Made by a program: the position numbers and the translations under genes
Assembly: GCA_964608495.1 (NCBI GenBank)
Contig: CAZSOQ010000041.1
Location: forward strand, 1-28,076
Origin: JAKORR01 sp964608495
GTDB taxonomy: Bacteria; Armatimonadota; Zipacnadia; Zipacnadales; FEN-943
Direction of reading: 5' to 3'
Length of the DNA stretch: 28,076 nucleotides
The notes under the pieces: generated by a model
The model's database searches: none
What the model saw: the letters and a program-made list of their open reading frames with translations, nothing else
Told to the model about the DNA's origin: nothing
In this document: one piece after another, positions 7,575 to 16,330 of the stretch
How positions within the stretch are numbered: the stretch's first letter is position 1
How the letters are laid out: each line of letters begins with the position of its first letter

Positions 7575-10500
7575 ATGCGCACTGGCATGGCCTGTGGTCC
7601 CAGCCGGTCCACCCACCCCGGCCCTGTCGTCTCGCTGCTGCTGGCAGCGCTGGCGGTGGGTCTGGTCTGCTGTGCGGCGCCGGTCGCGCAGGCCTTTGAC
7701 GTGGTCTACAATCGTCCCTTCGCGGCCCGCTGCAATGGGCCCCTGGGCGCCATCAAGGTGCTGGAGCCCACGGTGGTCCGGTCCATGCAGGCCGCCGAGA
7801 TCCAGTCCGTCAGACGCTCAGCCGTCGCCCAGGCCGTCGCGGCCCAGCACAATCCAGGCCGGCTCGCCCGCGCCGCCCGTCCCGTCCGTCTGCTCGCCCA
7901 GCGCGGCGTGCTGCGCGGCTTCCCGCGCGTCAGCTTCCCCCGACCCCTGGTGCACGTCACCTCCTCCGAGCAGATCGTCCTGCCGAATCTGGTGTCCAGT
8001 CAGCAGACGGGAGCCCAGATCGGCGACGTCGGCAACCAACTCCGCTTCGTCTTCGAGGGCTTCGACGAGGGCACGCGGGCGTCCCTCGAGGCCTATCTGG
8101 CCACGGCCGTGCCCGTCGCCCGGCGGATCTACGGCCCTCCCGCCTTCGACCTCACCGTCCGGATCGTCAACGACCCCAATGTCCAAGACCTCCAGGGCGG
8201 CTACTACGACGTCACCGCCAACGAGATCCATCTGGCCTCCTTGACCGGCAACTTCGCCGAGGACACCTTCGTTCTCATCAAGCTGGTGCTCCACGCCTTC
8301 CACGACGACGCGATCTTCTTCTTCGACGCCTGGGAGGAGGGCTTCGCGGGGGCGGCGGCGCTCGCCGTCCAGACCACGCCGGGCGTCTCGCCCGGCTACA
8401 ACCCCTACGATCCCGGCCCCTTCTACGCCCTGTCCGTCTACGAGCCCCAGAACCAGCCTGCCCTGGGCAACAGCACCTTCTACCCGGCATCGGGCTTCGG
8501 CGGCATGCTCGTGTGGCGCATCGCGATGGCCCGCGCGGCCTGGCTCAAGTGCTACATCGAGGACGCCGAGTTCTTCAGCCGCTTCAACGCTGAGTACTAC
8601 CGCCAGTACAATCCCTCGCTCGCCGGCGATACGCCCGGCCTGAAGGATATCGCCGCCTCGGTCCTCCCCCAGGTGGAGGGCATGGCCTTTTACCAGTGGC
8701 ACGATCAGCAGTACGTGCTCGACACGAGCATCCATGCGGCCCCCAAGCTGTTCACGTGGAACATCCCTCTGCCCGAGTCGGTGGCCCTGATCGTGGAGCA
8801 CTACAGCACTGACGGCAGCGGCAACGAGCTACCCCTCGGCGGCCAGGCGCTGACCATCTACTGGAGCTACGACTTCGGCGTCTCCCTCTACGCGGAGGAG
8901 GGGAACGTCATCTCCGTGCCCGGGTCGGGCGAGGGCGCCGGCGAGGGATTCCTGATACCTACCTTCTTCAACATCGGCGGGCCTCAGCTCGTCACGGTCC
9001 AGGTGGACCTGAACGGTCTGCGCGCCTACTACCCTTACCCCTTCGGCATGCGCGGCTTCGACAAGGGGGAGAACAACGTCTACGGGGGCATCCTGGGCGC
9101 GGTGTCGGGCAAGGTGGACATCGCCGGCCCCGACAGCGCCAGCGACATCAACGTCTCGCGCGGCGTCTGGGGGAAGGAGCTCCAGAGCGGCAACCTCACT
9201 CCCTCCCAGCTCACGGTGACCTACCGCACGGCGGACGGCGATGCGAATACCCGCACGGTCAACGTCGGCTGGGACTCCTACGTGCTCTTCCTGCGGGGCG
9301 GCATGCAGGTCACCCTCGCCCACACCTACCGCCGCGGCGTCCACATGATGTCCGTGCCCCTCTACACCCTCACCCCCTGCTCTCCCGACGTCGTGGGTGT
9401 CGCCTCCGATCTGCTGCTCCTCGCCCGGTGGGACCCGAGGCTCGGCGGCACGGGGCGCTACCGTCTCTGGCCCGACCTGGATCCCTTCGCCCCCGGCAAG
9501 GCCTTCTGGCTCAAGCTCTTCGATGATACCACGGTCACGATCCGCGGCCTTCCCGTGGACCCCGAGGTGGACTACCCAGTGCCGCTGCAGTTCGGCTGGA
9601 ACATGCTGGGCGTGCCGCGCACGCAGGCCGTGGCTCTGGCGGACCTTCGCGCCCAGGTGGGCACGGACCCCTCGGTCACCTTCGAGGAGGCCGTGACGCG
9701 CCGTTGGCTGCAGACCTCCGTGTTCGGCTATTCCATGAACCGCGGGTACGAGCAGGTCGAGACGCTGGAGCCCTTCCTGGGCTACTGGGTGCGCTGTCTG
9801 GTGACCAGCGAGGTGCGCGTGCTCTTCCCGCCCGAGACCCTCGCCGCCGCGGCCCAGACCTCGCGGCTGGGCCGGCAGGTGCAGCCCTCGGCGGTCACGG
9901 ACGCCCGCTGGGCGGCCCTGGTGTGCGCCCGCACCAGTGACGGGGCCAGCAGTGTGGTCATCGGTCAGCGCGCCGCGGCGAGCGCCGCCGGTGCCGAGGT
10001 CGAGGCGCCGCCGCCGGGACCCGGGGGCCTGCGCGTCACCATAACCCATGCCGACGGCCGCGAGCTGGCCGCGCCGCTGTACCGCAGCTTGGCGGCCTCG
10101 GCGCGCCCTTCGTGGCGCATCCAGATTGACGGTCCGCCAGAGGCATCCGTCAGTCTGGGCATCGAGCCGCTATCCGGCAACACGCAGCCCACGCTCGTCC
10201 TCAAGCCCCTGGCGGGCGGCAAGACCTGGCTGGCCTCGACCCAGGCCGAGCAGACGATGAACCTGGGCAGCACGGGCCGGCTCATCCTCGGCGTCGAGGG
10301 CGACAGCGCGGGGCCCGGCTCCGGCGGCGGCCCGCTGCTGAGCTGCGTCACGGCCAGCGCGGCCGAGCGCGGCGCGACCATCGTCTACACGCTGGCCCAG
10401 CCCGCCGCCATCGAGGCGGAAGTGCTCAATATCGCCGGCCGACAGGTTCGCAGGCTCACGGCCGGTGACGTGCAGAGCGCGGGCCGGGGCACGCTGCGCT

Positions 10501-10625
10501 GGAACGGCCTGAACGAGACGGGAGCGCCCGCCCCGTCGGGCATGTACCTGGTCAGTGTGGAAGCCAGGGCGCCGGGCGGCGACCGCCAGCGCGCCGTGGT
10601 GCCTCTCACCATCAGGCGGCGATGA
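7575..10625 (+). CDS. Secreted surface protein with decayed metallopeptidase site and FlgD-like Ig domain
   Basis: A predicted 1016-residue exported protein with a hydrophobic signal segment ending near VAQA-FD. Residues about 150-330 resemble a gluzincin peptidase, but the zinc motif reads K236-L-V-L-H240 followed by AFHDD where HExxH is expected; the downstream WEEGFAG (E255) is kept. Residues about 570-760 hold two GWN-type blocks (HMMSVPLYTL, FGWNMLGVPRTQ, LEPFLGYWVRC). The C-terminus (from about 930) is a FlgD-like Ig domain: VYTLAQPAAIEAEVLNIAGR, then LRWNGLNETGAPAPSGMYLV. GTG codons at 7563 or 7566 (the latter overlapping the previous stop) are alternative starts and fit GGAG at 7552 better than the ATG. 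Probably surface-attached and non-catalytic. Confidence 0.78.
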   Translation: MRTGMACGPSRSTHPGPVVSLLLAALAVGLVCCAAPVAQAFDVVYNRPFAARCNGPLGAIKVLEPTVVRSMQAAEIQSVRRSAVAQAVAAQHNPGRLARAARPVRLLAQRGVLRGFPRVSFPRPLVHVTSSEQIVLPNLVSSQQTGAQIGDVGNQLRFVFEGFDEGTRASLEAYLATAVPVARRIYGPPAFDLTVRIVNDPNVQDLQGGYYDVTANEIHLASLTGNFAEDTFVLIKLVLHAFHDDAIFFFDAWEEGFAGAAALAVQTTPGVSPGYNPYDPGPFYALSVYEPQNQPALGNSTFYPASGFGGMLVWRIAMARAAWLKCYIEDAEFFSRFNAEYYRQYNPSLAGDTPGLKDIAASVLPQVEGMAFYQWHDQQYVLDTSIHAAPKLFTWNIPLPESVALIVEHYSTDGSGNELPLGGQALTIYWSYDFGVSLYAEEGNVISVPGSGEGAGEGFLIPTFFNIGGPQLVTVQVDLNGLRAYYPYPFGMRGFDKGENNVYGGILGAVSGKVDIAGPDSASDINVSRGVWGKELQSGNLTPSQLTVTYRTADGDANTRTVNVGWDSYVLFLRGGMQVTLAHTYRRGVHMMSVPLYTLTPCSPDVVGVASDLLLLARWDPRLGGTGRYRLWPDLDPFAPGKAFWLKLFDDTTVTIRGLPVDPEVDYPVPLQFGWNMLGVPRTQAVALADLRAQVGTDPSVTFEEAVTRRWLQTSVFGYSMNRGYEQVETLEPFLGYWVRCLVTSEVRVLFPPETLAAAAQTSRLGRQVQPSAVTDARWAALVCARTSDGASSVVIGQRAAASAAGAEVEAPPPGPGGLRVTITHADGRELAAPLYRSLAASARPSWRIQIDGPPEASVSLGIEPLSGNTQPTLVLKPLAGGKTWLASTQAEQTMNLGSTGRLILGVEGDSAGPGSGGGPLLSCVTASAAERGATIVYTLAQPAAIEAEVLNIAGRQVRRLTAGDVQSAGRGTLRWNGLNETGAPAPSGMYLVSVEARAPGGDRQRAVVPLTIRRR

Positions 10626-10629
10626 GATC

Positions 10630-11808
10630 TTGCACCGCTACCTCTGTCTTCCGGCGATCATCGCGGCGGTAGCCCTGGCGGGCTGCGGCGGGCTGCCGGC
10701 GAGCAGCACCAAGCCGGCCGGCACGGCCACCGTCGTGGTCACCATCGGGCCAGCCACCACCAACGATCCTCTCGACGTCGAGGCCGTGTTGATCTGCGGC
10801 GGCGTCCGCGCGACCTACAGGCCCGCCGGTACCTGGGTTACTGTGAAGAACGTGCCCTTCGGCACCGAGAGCCCTCCGCGTCAGCCGCTCACCGTCACGG
10901 CCCCGGGCTACTGCACCTACGGCGAGTGGATCGTCCTGAACGTCACCGCGGCCACCTACGTGGACGTGCCCCTCACAGCCGTGGACCTGGCCGAGACCGG
11001 TACGGTCCAGGGCCGCATCACCGATGCCGGGACGGGCCAGGGCCTCGTCAACGCCCTGGTGCAGTTCACGCCGCAGACCGCTACGCAGCAGGGCGATGAG
11101 ACGACCGTCCAGGGATACACCGATTCCGACGGGAAGTACATCGTCGGCGGGATCCCGATCGGCCCGAACGCGGTGAAGGTTGGGGTGGCGGGCTACCTGG
11201 AGGGCACAGTCAGTGTGGTCGTCGCGCCGGACCAGGGCGGTCAGAACGCCGCCGTGGACCTGACGCTAGTCAGCGGCGATGCAAGGATCCAGGTGCGCGG
11301 CGTCGTCCTGGATGTGGCAACGCAGCTTCCCATCAGCGGCGCGCAGGTGACCGTCGGCGATGCCTCGGCCACCACCAGCGCCACGGGCACCTTCGTGGTC
11401 GAGGACGTGCCCGTGGGCCAGAGGGAGATCGTGGTAACCGCCGAGGGCCACGACGAGTACCGCCAGACGCTCAACGTCCTTCCGGGCATGGGCACGCTAC
11501 GGGTCCAGCTCGTGGAGTCGGCGCCCGAGCCTCCCGGTCCGCCCCACAACGTCACAGGTGTCATCGAGGTACGCAATCGCCCCGACAGCAGGGGCGCCGT
11601 CGTGTCCGCATACAACTTGCGCCTGGGCCAGGTTATGGGGGAAGATACCACCGGGCCGGATGGCCGCTACTACCTGCTGGTCCCGGCGGGCGAGTACGAG
11701 ATTCGGGTCAGCTACGAGGGCCAGCAGCTCGTGCGCGAGCTCACCGTGCCCGGAGGCGGGCGCGTCGTCACGGGGGTTGACTTCGTCATCAGCGCGCCGC
11801 CCTTGTAG
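10630..11808 (+). CDS. Lipoprotein with carboxypeptidase-regulatory-like repeats
   Basis: A predicted 392-residue lipoprotein with the lipobox VALAGC close to the N-terminus. After an N-terminal beta domain, at least three carboxypeptidase-regulatory-like (transthyretin-type) modules follow: GTVQGRITDAGTGQGLVNAL with DSDGKYIVGGIPIG; VRGVVLDVATQLPISGAQV with ATGTFVVEDVPVG; and VTGVIEVRNRPDSRGAVVSA with GPDGRYYLLVPAGEYEIRV. These are structural beta modules common in surface proteins. The start is uncertain: the ATG at 10622 overlapping the upstream stop is in another frame, and the first usable codon before the signal peptide in this frame is TTG at 10630. The four-base gap to the preceding gene suggests cotranslation. 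No catalytic domain seen. Confidence 0.75.
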   Translation: MHRYLCLPAIIAAVALAGCGGLPASSTKPAGTATVVVTIGPATTNDPLDVEAVLICGGVRATYRPAGTWVTVKNVPFGTESPPRQPLTVTAPGYCTYGEWIVLNVTAATYVDVPLTAVDLAETGTVQGRITDAGTGQGLVNALVQFTPQTATQQGDETTVQGYTDSDGKYIVGGIPIGPNAVKVGVAGYLEGTVSVVVAPDQGGQNAAVDLTLVSGDARIQVRGVVLDVATQLPISGAQVTVGDASATTSATGTFVVEDVPVGQREIVVTAEGHDEYRQTLNVLPGMGTLRVQLVESAPEPPGPPHNVTGVIEVRNRPDSRGAVVSAYNLRLGQVMGEDTTGPDGRYYLLVPAGEYEIRVSYEGQQLVRELTVPGGGRVVTGVDFVISAPPL

Positions 11809-11819
11809 GCTCTCAGCGC

Positions 11820-12518
11820 ATGACACTGGCCGTCCTTGCTCGATACACTCTCGCCGCCGCGGCGGTGGGCGTCGCGGTGATAGCTGGTGTCATGGTCGGG
11901 CACGGCCCCCCTGAGGCCGGCCCGACGACGCCGCCCGCGCCATCGGTCCGGCCACCGGTGCGGCAGCCTCCGCTGGTCGAGGCGACGCGCCCGGTCATCA
12001 GGCACACGCGAGGCGACACGCTGGCGTGGCAGGCCAAGCTCAGGCGCCTGCAGCTCACCGCCGGCGGGAAGGCCCTGACCGCCGGACCGCTGGACGAGGC
12101 GGTGGTGTATGACCGCCAGGGGCGGGCGGCCGTCCGCGTGGTCGCCCAGGGCGTGAAGGGTCGGGCCGACCAGAAGGACTTCGTCATCGAGGGCCCTGTG
12201 CACGCCGTCGCCGAACGGGGTGCCGTGCTGCAGGCCTCGCGGGTGGAGTGGGTGGACAAGGAGGCGCGGCTGCACTGTGTCGGCCCGGTTACGGCCCGCT
12301 TCCGCAACGCCCTGCTCACGGCGCCGGAGTGTGACCTGTTCGTGGAGCGCGACGAGGTGGTCGCGCCGCGCGACGTGCGCCTGACGGTGGGCCACAGCCT
12401 GGTCGTCGGCCAGAAGCTGACCTACAACATCACTACGGAGAGCTTCGACCTATCCCGGGTGAGGATGATCCTCCATGCACAGGAGGCGAAGAGACAGCTC
12501 CGTGAGCTACGCCGGTAG
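11820..12518 (+). CDS. lptC: LPS export protein LptC-like
   Basis: A predicted 232-residue protein with one N-terminal membrane helix (about 7-27), a Pro-rich stretch (about 30-52) and a beta-rich periplasmic domain: DTLAWQAKLRRLQLTAGG, DFVIEGPVHAVAERGAVLQA, VEWVDKEARLHCVGPVTARF. This is the usual LptC layout, which bridges the inner-membrane LptBFG exporter and LptA. Family LptC proteins are often about 190 residues, so this is slightly long because of the Pro-rich tether. It starts 11 bases after the lipoprotein gene and overlaps the start of the OstA-domain gene by 44 bases, which itself supports the call. LptB, LptF and LptG are not in the window. Confidence 0.75.
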   Translation: MTLAVLARYTLAAAAVGVAVIAGVMVGHGPPEAGPTTPPAPSVRPPVRQPPLVEATRPVIRHTRGDTLAWQAKLRRLQLTAGGKALTAGPLDEAVVYDRQGRAAVRVVAQGVKGRADQKDFVIEGPVHAVAERGAVLQASRVEWVDKEARLHCVGPVTARFRNALLTAPECDLFVERDEVVAPRDVRLTVGHSLVVGQKLTYNITTESFDLSRVRMILHAQEAKRQLRELRR

Positions 12519-13521
12519 ACGCCTCGCCGCCGTCGCCCTCGCGGGCATGTTGGCCCTGGCGGGTGTGGGCTGGGTTGCCGTGGCCGGCAGCTTGGCGCGG
12601 ACCACCGCCCTTGGATTCTCCGCTGCCTGGTCCCAGCCCGCCGCGGGGGAAGGCTCCGCCAAGCCCGCCACGGCCAAGCCGGCCGCCGAGGAGGACGAGG
12701 AGGAGCAGGTCCTGGTCGAGGCCGACGACGCCAGATACGACGGCCAGCGCAAGGTCTGGTTCCTCAAGCGCAACGTCCGTATCCGGCACAAGGACACCGA
12801 GCTTTTCTCCGACTGGGCCGAGTACCACGAGGACACCGACTCCGCCATCGCCCGCGGCAATCTCCTCCTTCGGGACCCCGAGAGCACCGTCACCGGCGAT
12901 GTGATCAACCTGGACTTCACCGACGAGACCGCCGTCGTGGACGGCCACGTCGTCATTGTCACTCAGAAGAAGAAGAGCGACGAGAAGGGCGAGGGCCAGA
13001 AGGCCGGCCCGCAGCCTCCGCCCGCTCAGGGACAGCCCGCCGGCGCCTCCGCCGAGGGCACGCCGCCGGGCGGCGAGACAGCGCCCGCGAAGGCCTCCTC
13101 GGAACAGCCCCAGGCGGGCGAGGAGAAAGGCCGGCCCGAGAGCATCAAGGAGATCCGCGAGCGCAAGACCACCATCCGCTGCACCAAGCTGCGCTACCAT
13201 TACACCGACGGCGAGCGCTATGCGTGGCTTACCGGCCCCGTGCAGGCCGAGCAGAAGGAGCGCATGGCCTGGGCGGACAGGGCCGAGTACGACGGCGAGG
13301 ACGGCATACTCAAGCTCGCCGGCAACGTCCGAGTGAAGACGTCGGAGGGCGATGAGTTCCAGTGCCCCGCGGCGGTCGTGTCGGTCGAGGACGAGTGGCT
13401 CCGGGCCGAGAAGGTGAGCGGCTTCGCGATAAGGCGCAAGAAGGCCAAGGAGAAGGAGGAGACGCCTTCCCCGCCCGAGGCCCAGCCGCCTGAGGCGACG
13501 CCCACTCCGCCGTCGGGCTAG
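12475..13521 (+). CDS. lptA: LptA/OstA-domain periplasmic LPS transport protein
   Basis: A predicted 348-residue protein: basic N-terminus, hydrophobic export segment (about 16-40), a Lys/Ala/Glu-rich spacer, OstA module one (79-162, starting VLVEADDARYDGQRKVWFLK), a low-complexity Pro/Ala/Gly/Glu linker (163-222), OstA module two (223 to about 320, with TTIRCTKLRYHYTDGERYAW and AEYDGEDGILKLAGNVRV), and a Pro/Glu tail. LptA forms the beta-jellyroll bridge carrying LPS across the periplasm; E. coli LptA is about 185 residues with a continuous jellyroll, so the flexible linker is odd. The ATG at 12475 lies inside the lptC 3' end; a GTG at 12502 is the alternative. Pairing with LptC makes the assignment solid. 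Confidence 0.82.
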   Translation: MHRRRRDSSVSYAGRRLAAVALAGMLALAGVGWVAVAGSLARTTALGFSAAWSQPAAGEGSAKPATAKPAAEEDEEEQVLVEADDARYDGQRKVWFLKRNVRIRHKDTELFSDWAEYHEDTDSAIARGNLLLRDPESTVTGDVINLDFTDETAVVDGHVVIVTQKKKSDEKGEGQKAGPQPPPAQGQPAGASAEGTPPGGETAPAKASSEQPQAGEEKGRPESIKEIRERKTTIRCTKLRYHYTDGERYAWLTGPVQAEQKERMAWADRAEYDGEDGILKLAGNVRVKTSEGDEFQCPAAVVSVEDEWLRAEKVSGFAIRRKKAKEKEETPSPPEAQPPEATPTPPSG

Positions 13522-13624
13522 GGTGGCGGCCCGGGGTCTCGGCGGCACCGCGGCGCCCCCGAGGGCCGACGCCGGGCTCGCGCCCCGGCCAGCGGGAGGC
13601 CAGGGGCTTTGCCCGGTCGTGCTC

Positions 13625-14584
13625 ATGCGCATCGTCGCACTGGCGGACCTTCATCACCCGTCGGGGGGCAGGCGCCGTCTGGACGCCCTGGCCGAGGCCT
13701 GTCGGCGCCAGCAGGCCGACGTGCTCATGCTGGCCGGCGATCTGACCGCCTTCTCCCTCGCCGACTTCGGGCGGGTACTCCGCGAATTCGCTGACGTTGC
13801 TCCCCTTCGTCTCGTCGTGGCCGGCAATCACGACGTCTGGACCCACGCAGGCCTCCACACCCATCGCCGCTACGCGCGCCGGCTGCCCCTGCTCTGCGAC
13901 CGCTTCGGCTTCCGCTTCCTCGACCGCGAGCCCGCAATCCTGGACGACGTGGCCTTCGTCGGCTGCCTGGGCTGGTATGACTACTCCCTTCGCCAGGTCG
14001 AGGAGCCCGTGCCGGGAGTGCGCGTAAGCCCGGCCCACCCATCGCACCGCAGCAGCTTCTCTCATCTGAAGGTGGCCAGGGGCCGCGAGGACCTGCGCTG
14101 GGACGAGCTTACCTCGGCCGACTACCGCGGCAGGGGCCTGACCTACCGTGAGGAGGGGCGGCTGCGCAGCGTGGTCTGGAACGATGCGCTCTACGTTGAA
14201 TGGCAGATGCCCGACGAGCTGGTGGTCGCCAGACAGGTACGGCACTTGCAGGACTGCGCCCGGCGCGTGGACCAGGCCGGGCGTCTGGTGGCCGTGACCC
14301 ACACCGTGCCCTTCCTGGAGGCCTTCGCCGAGCCCTACCCGCGGGTGGACTGGGCCTTCTGCCGCGCCTACATGGGTGCCACCGCACTGGGTCTCGCGCT
14401 CGAGGACGACCCGAGGCTTACGCTGTGGATCACCGGTCACGTTCACTATCAGGTGGACGTGCGATGCCGCGGCGTGCGCGTGGTGAATGTGGCCGCCGCC
14501 CCCGAGCAGCGGCGCGACGGTCCCACCCTGATCTGTCTGGACGGCGCCCAGGCGCACGTGCAACGCCTGCCCCTGCCACGCTGA
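13625..14584 (+). CDS. Calcineurin-like metallophosphoesterase
   Basis: A predicted 319-residue cytosolic enzyme with the complete dimetal set: D8-L-H10 (ALADLHH), GD39 (LMLAGDLTAF), G-N68-H69-D70 (VVAGNHDVW), a His in VTHTVPF, and G-H272-V-H274 (WITGHVHYQ). These residues bind two metal ions and support phosphomono- or phosphodiester hydrolysis; the substrate cannot be read from the sequence. The ATG at 13625 begins the first beta strand directly; 34 upstream in-frame codons are Ala/Gly/Pro-rich and probably untranslated. No strong Shine-Dalgarno is seen. It follows the OstA gene by 103 bases and ends the envelope cluster. A role linked to the cluster is possible but unproven. Confidence 0.88.
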   Translation: MRIVALADLHHPSGGRRRLDALAEACRRQQADVLMLAGDLTAFSLADFGRVLREFADVAPLRLVVAGNHDVWTHAGLHTHRRYARRLPLLCDRFGFRFLDREPAILDDVAFVGCLGWYDYSLRQVEEPVPGVRVSPAHPSHRSSFSHLKVARGREDLRWDELTSADYRGRGLTYREEGRLRSVVWNDALYVEWQMPDELVVARQVRHLQDCARRVDQAGRLVAVTHTVPFLEAFAEPYPRVDWAFCRAYMGATALGLALEDDPRLTLWITGHVHYQVDVRCRGVRVVNVAAAPEQRRDGPTLICLDGAQAHVQRLPLPR

Positions 14585-14787
14585 GGCCCGCGCGCCCATC
14601 AGCCCTGCGTCCGGGGCCGGCAGGAGAAGGCTCGTTACGCATCGAATGTACCTAGTCGAGGATACCTGGCAGCGAACTAGCGGCAGGCACCAACAGCTCG
14701 ACGGCCGCTACTGGTGCCCGCGGCGGCGCTGGCGTCTGCGGCCCAGGGACTTTGTAGCGGGCGAGCTCACAAGCGGGGTGAACGAGG

Positions 14788-16233
14788 ATGGGTGACGACA
14801 GCCTCAGTGCCGAACAGCGGCAGGCTCGCATGCACTTCGCGCAGGCCATGGAGCAAGCCAAGCGTGGCCACGTACGGAAGGCCATCGAACTGGCGGAGCA
14901 GGCTGCGGACTGCGACCCCCACTACCTCGAGTGCAGACGCTGGCTTGCCCGGTCCTACGAGGAGCTGGACGAGCGCCACCATGCCAGCCGGCACCTGCAG
15001 CAGATTCTGCACACTGACGGGGAGGACGGCGAGGCTTGGGCGGCGCTGGAACGCGTGGACGCCAGCGCGGCGGCACGACTGCGGCGGATGACCGAGATCG
15101 GGCCTGACCCCTTCGTGGCTCGTCGCCAGCGGAGCGCCGAGGGCCTGGGCGCCCTCGACGACCTGGACGACGGGCTGGGCGGCGATCTGGTGGCCGAGGA
15201 CGAGGGCGGCTGGGGCGGCGGTGGCGGCGACGATGAGGAGTTCGAGGACCTGGAGCAGACGGCGGGCGAGTTCGTCGAGGAGGAGGAGCCCCTGCCCGCG
15301 GGGGACCGCGAAAGCTTCGAGACGCTGGGCGGCGAGGAGGAGCCTGAGGAGGCGGGGACGACAGCGCCGGCCATGGCCGTCGAGATCGGCGCCCCGCAGC
15401 CCTGGGAGCATGAGCAGGACCGGCCTTACCGCGAGAAGATGCTGGCCGACCCGACCCTTGGTCCTGTCATCCAGGCCGTGCGGGAGTCCTGGGAGAGCCC
15501 CGACAACTGGCTGTCGGTGCTCGGGACCTGCGCCCACGCAAGCCCTCAGGGCCACAAGGAGCTATGGGAGGCCGTCAACGCCGCTAGCTCGGTGCTGCAG
15601 GCGCCCGAGCTGGCCGTCCTGATCGTCCCCGAGGGCAGCCCTCACAGCGTGCCCGTCCGCGAGAGCGAGCGCGAGCTGGCCTTCAACACCGGTCTCAGCC
15701 GATGCATGGAGGGGGCCCAGCTCGTGTTCGCCGTCGCCCGAACGATAGGTGTGCTCTTGAGCGGGGCGACCCCCTTCCTGCACACCGCGCTGCTGGCCAC
15801 GGACCGCTCGATCACCGTCCTGGGCGAGTGCGAGGAGGCGATCAAGGAGTACGTGTGGGACCTGGCCGGCCAGTCGTTCGACCGCCAACCCCGCGAGCAG
15901 CGCCAACGTTCGGCGGCCCTTGCCCACGCCTGGCAGATGCGGTGCGTTCTCTCCTGCGATCGCGCGGGCCTGCTTGCCTGCGGCAACGTCGAGGCCGCCT
16001 GTGACGCCATCGCCCGCATGTGCTGCCGCACCGCGATGCAAGCCAGCCAGACTAGCTGGCGGTCTCTGGTCGAGAAGCACAAGGGGGAGGACCCGGGAGC
16101 GCTGGCCAACATCCCGGTGAAGGAGGACCCCTGCTACAGCGAGGGGTACGCCTTCTACCGCATCCAGGTGCTTCGCTGGTGGTCCACGACCGACGAGTAC
16201 AAGGGCTTGGCCGGCCGGTACCGCGCGGATTAG
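14788..16233 (+). CDS. TPR protein fused to a zinc-less M48-type peptidase fold
   Basis: A predicted 481-residue protein without a signal peptide. Residues 8-95 are TPR-like helices (KAIELAEQAADCDPHYLECR), about 110-205 is a Gly/Asp/Glu-rich linker, and about 255-410 aligns by eye with M48 metallopeptidases: KELWEAVNAASSVL, AVLIVPEGSPHSV, FNTGLSRCMEGAQLVFAV, LLSGATPFLHTALL, then SCDRAGLLACGN. Where M48 has HELGH this protein has R318-T-I-G-V322, and the third ligand Glu is V387, so all three zinc ligands and the catalytic Glu are gone. It is therefore probably a scaffold or binding protein. The ATG at 14788 follows GGGGTG and GAGG. It sits 97 bases before the flippase gene. Confidence 0.75.
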   Translation: MGDDSLSAEQRQARMHFAQAMEQAKRGHVRKAIELAEQAADCDPHYLECRRWLARSYEELDERHHASRHLQQILHTDGEDGEAWAALERVDASAAARLRRMTEIGPDPFVARRQRSAEGLGALDDLDDGLGGDLVAEDEGGWGGGGGDDEEFEDLEQTAGEFVEEEEPLPAGDRESFETLGGEEEPEEAGTTAPAMAVEIGAPQPWEHEQDRPYREKMLADPTLGPVIQAVRESWESPDNWLSVLGTCAHASPQGHKELWEAVNAASSVLQAPELAVLIVPEGSPHSVPVRESERELAFNTGLSRCMEGAQLVFAVARTIGVLLSGATPFLHTALLATDRSITVLGECEEAIKEYVWDLAGQSFDRQPREQRQRSAALAHAWQMRCVLSCDRAGLLACGNVEAACDAIARMCCRTAMQASQTSWRSLVEKHKGEDPGALANIPVKEDPCYSEGYAFYRIQVLRWWSTTDEYKGLAGRYRAD

Positions 16234-16330
16234 AATGGCTGGCGCGATGCTCGCGAGGACACCGCAGAGCTCCCGGCGATGAAGGCCCGGCCCGGGGCAA
16301 TCGTACGTAGGCGAGCCGCCACCACCACTG

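Noticed and set aside
10622..10624. ATG overlapping the stop of the FlgD-tailed protein gene as start of the lipoprotein gene
   Set aside because: It is out of frame with the lipoprotein; the in-frame candidate is TTG at 10630.
12433..14599. Long minus-strand open frames opposite the LptC/LptA and phosphoesterase genes
   Set aside because: Composition is typical of reversed G+C-rich coding DNA, and the plus strand has clear families with all motifs.
14585..14787. Possible short gene starting at 14646 and a 7-bp inverted repeat (14686-14692 with 14712-14718)
   Set aside because: The 49-codon frame is Arg/Trp-rich, without a ribosome site and runs into the next gene; the stem has a 19-base loop and no T-tract. 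I see no convincing element in this gap.
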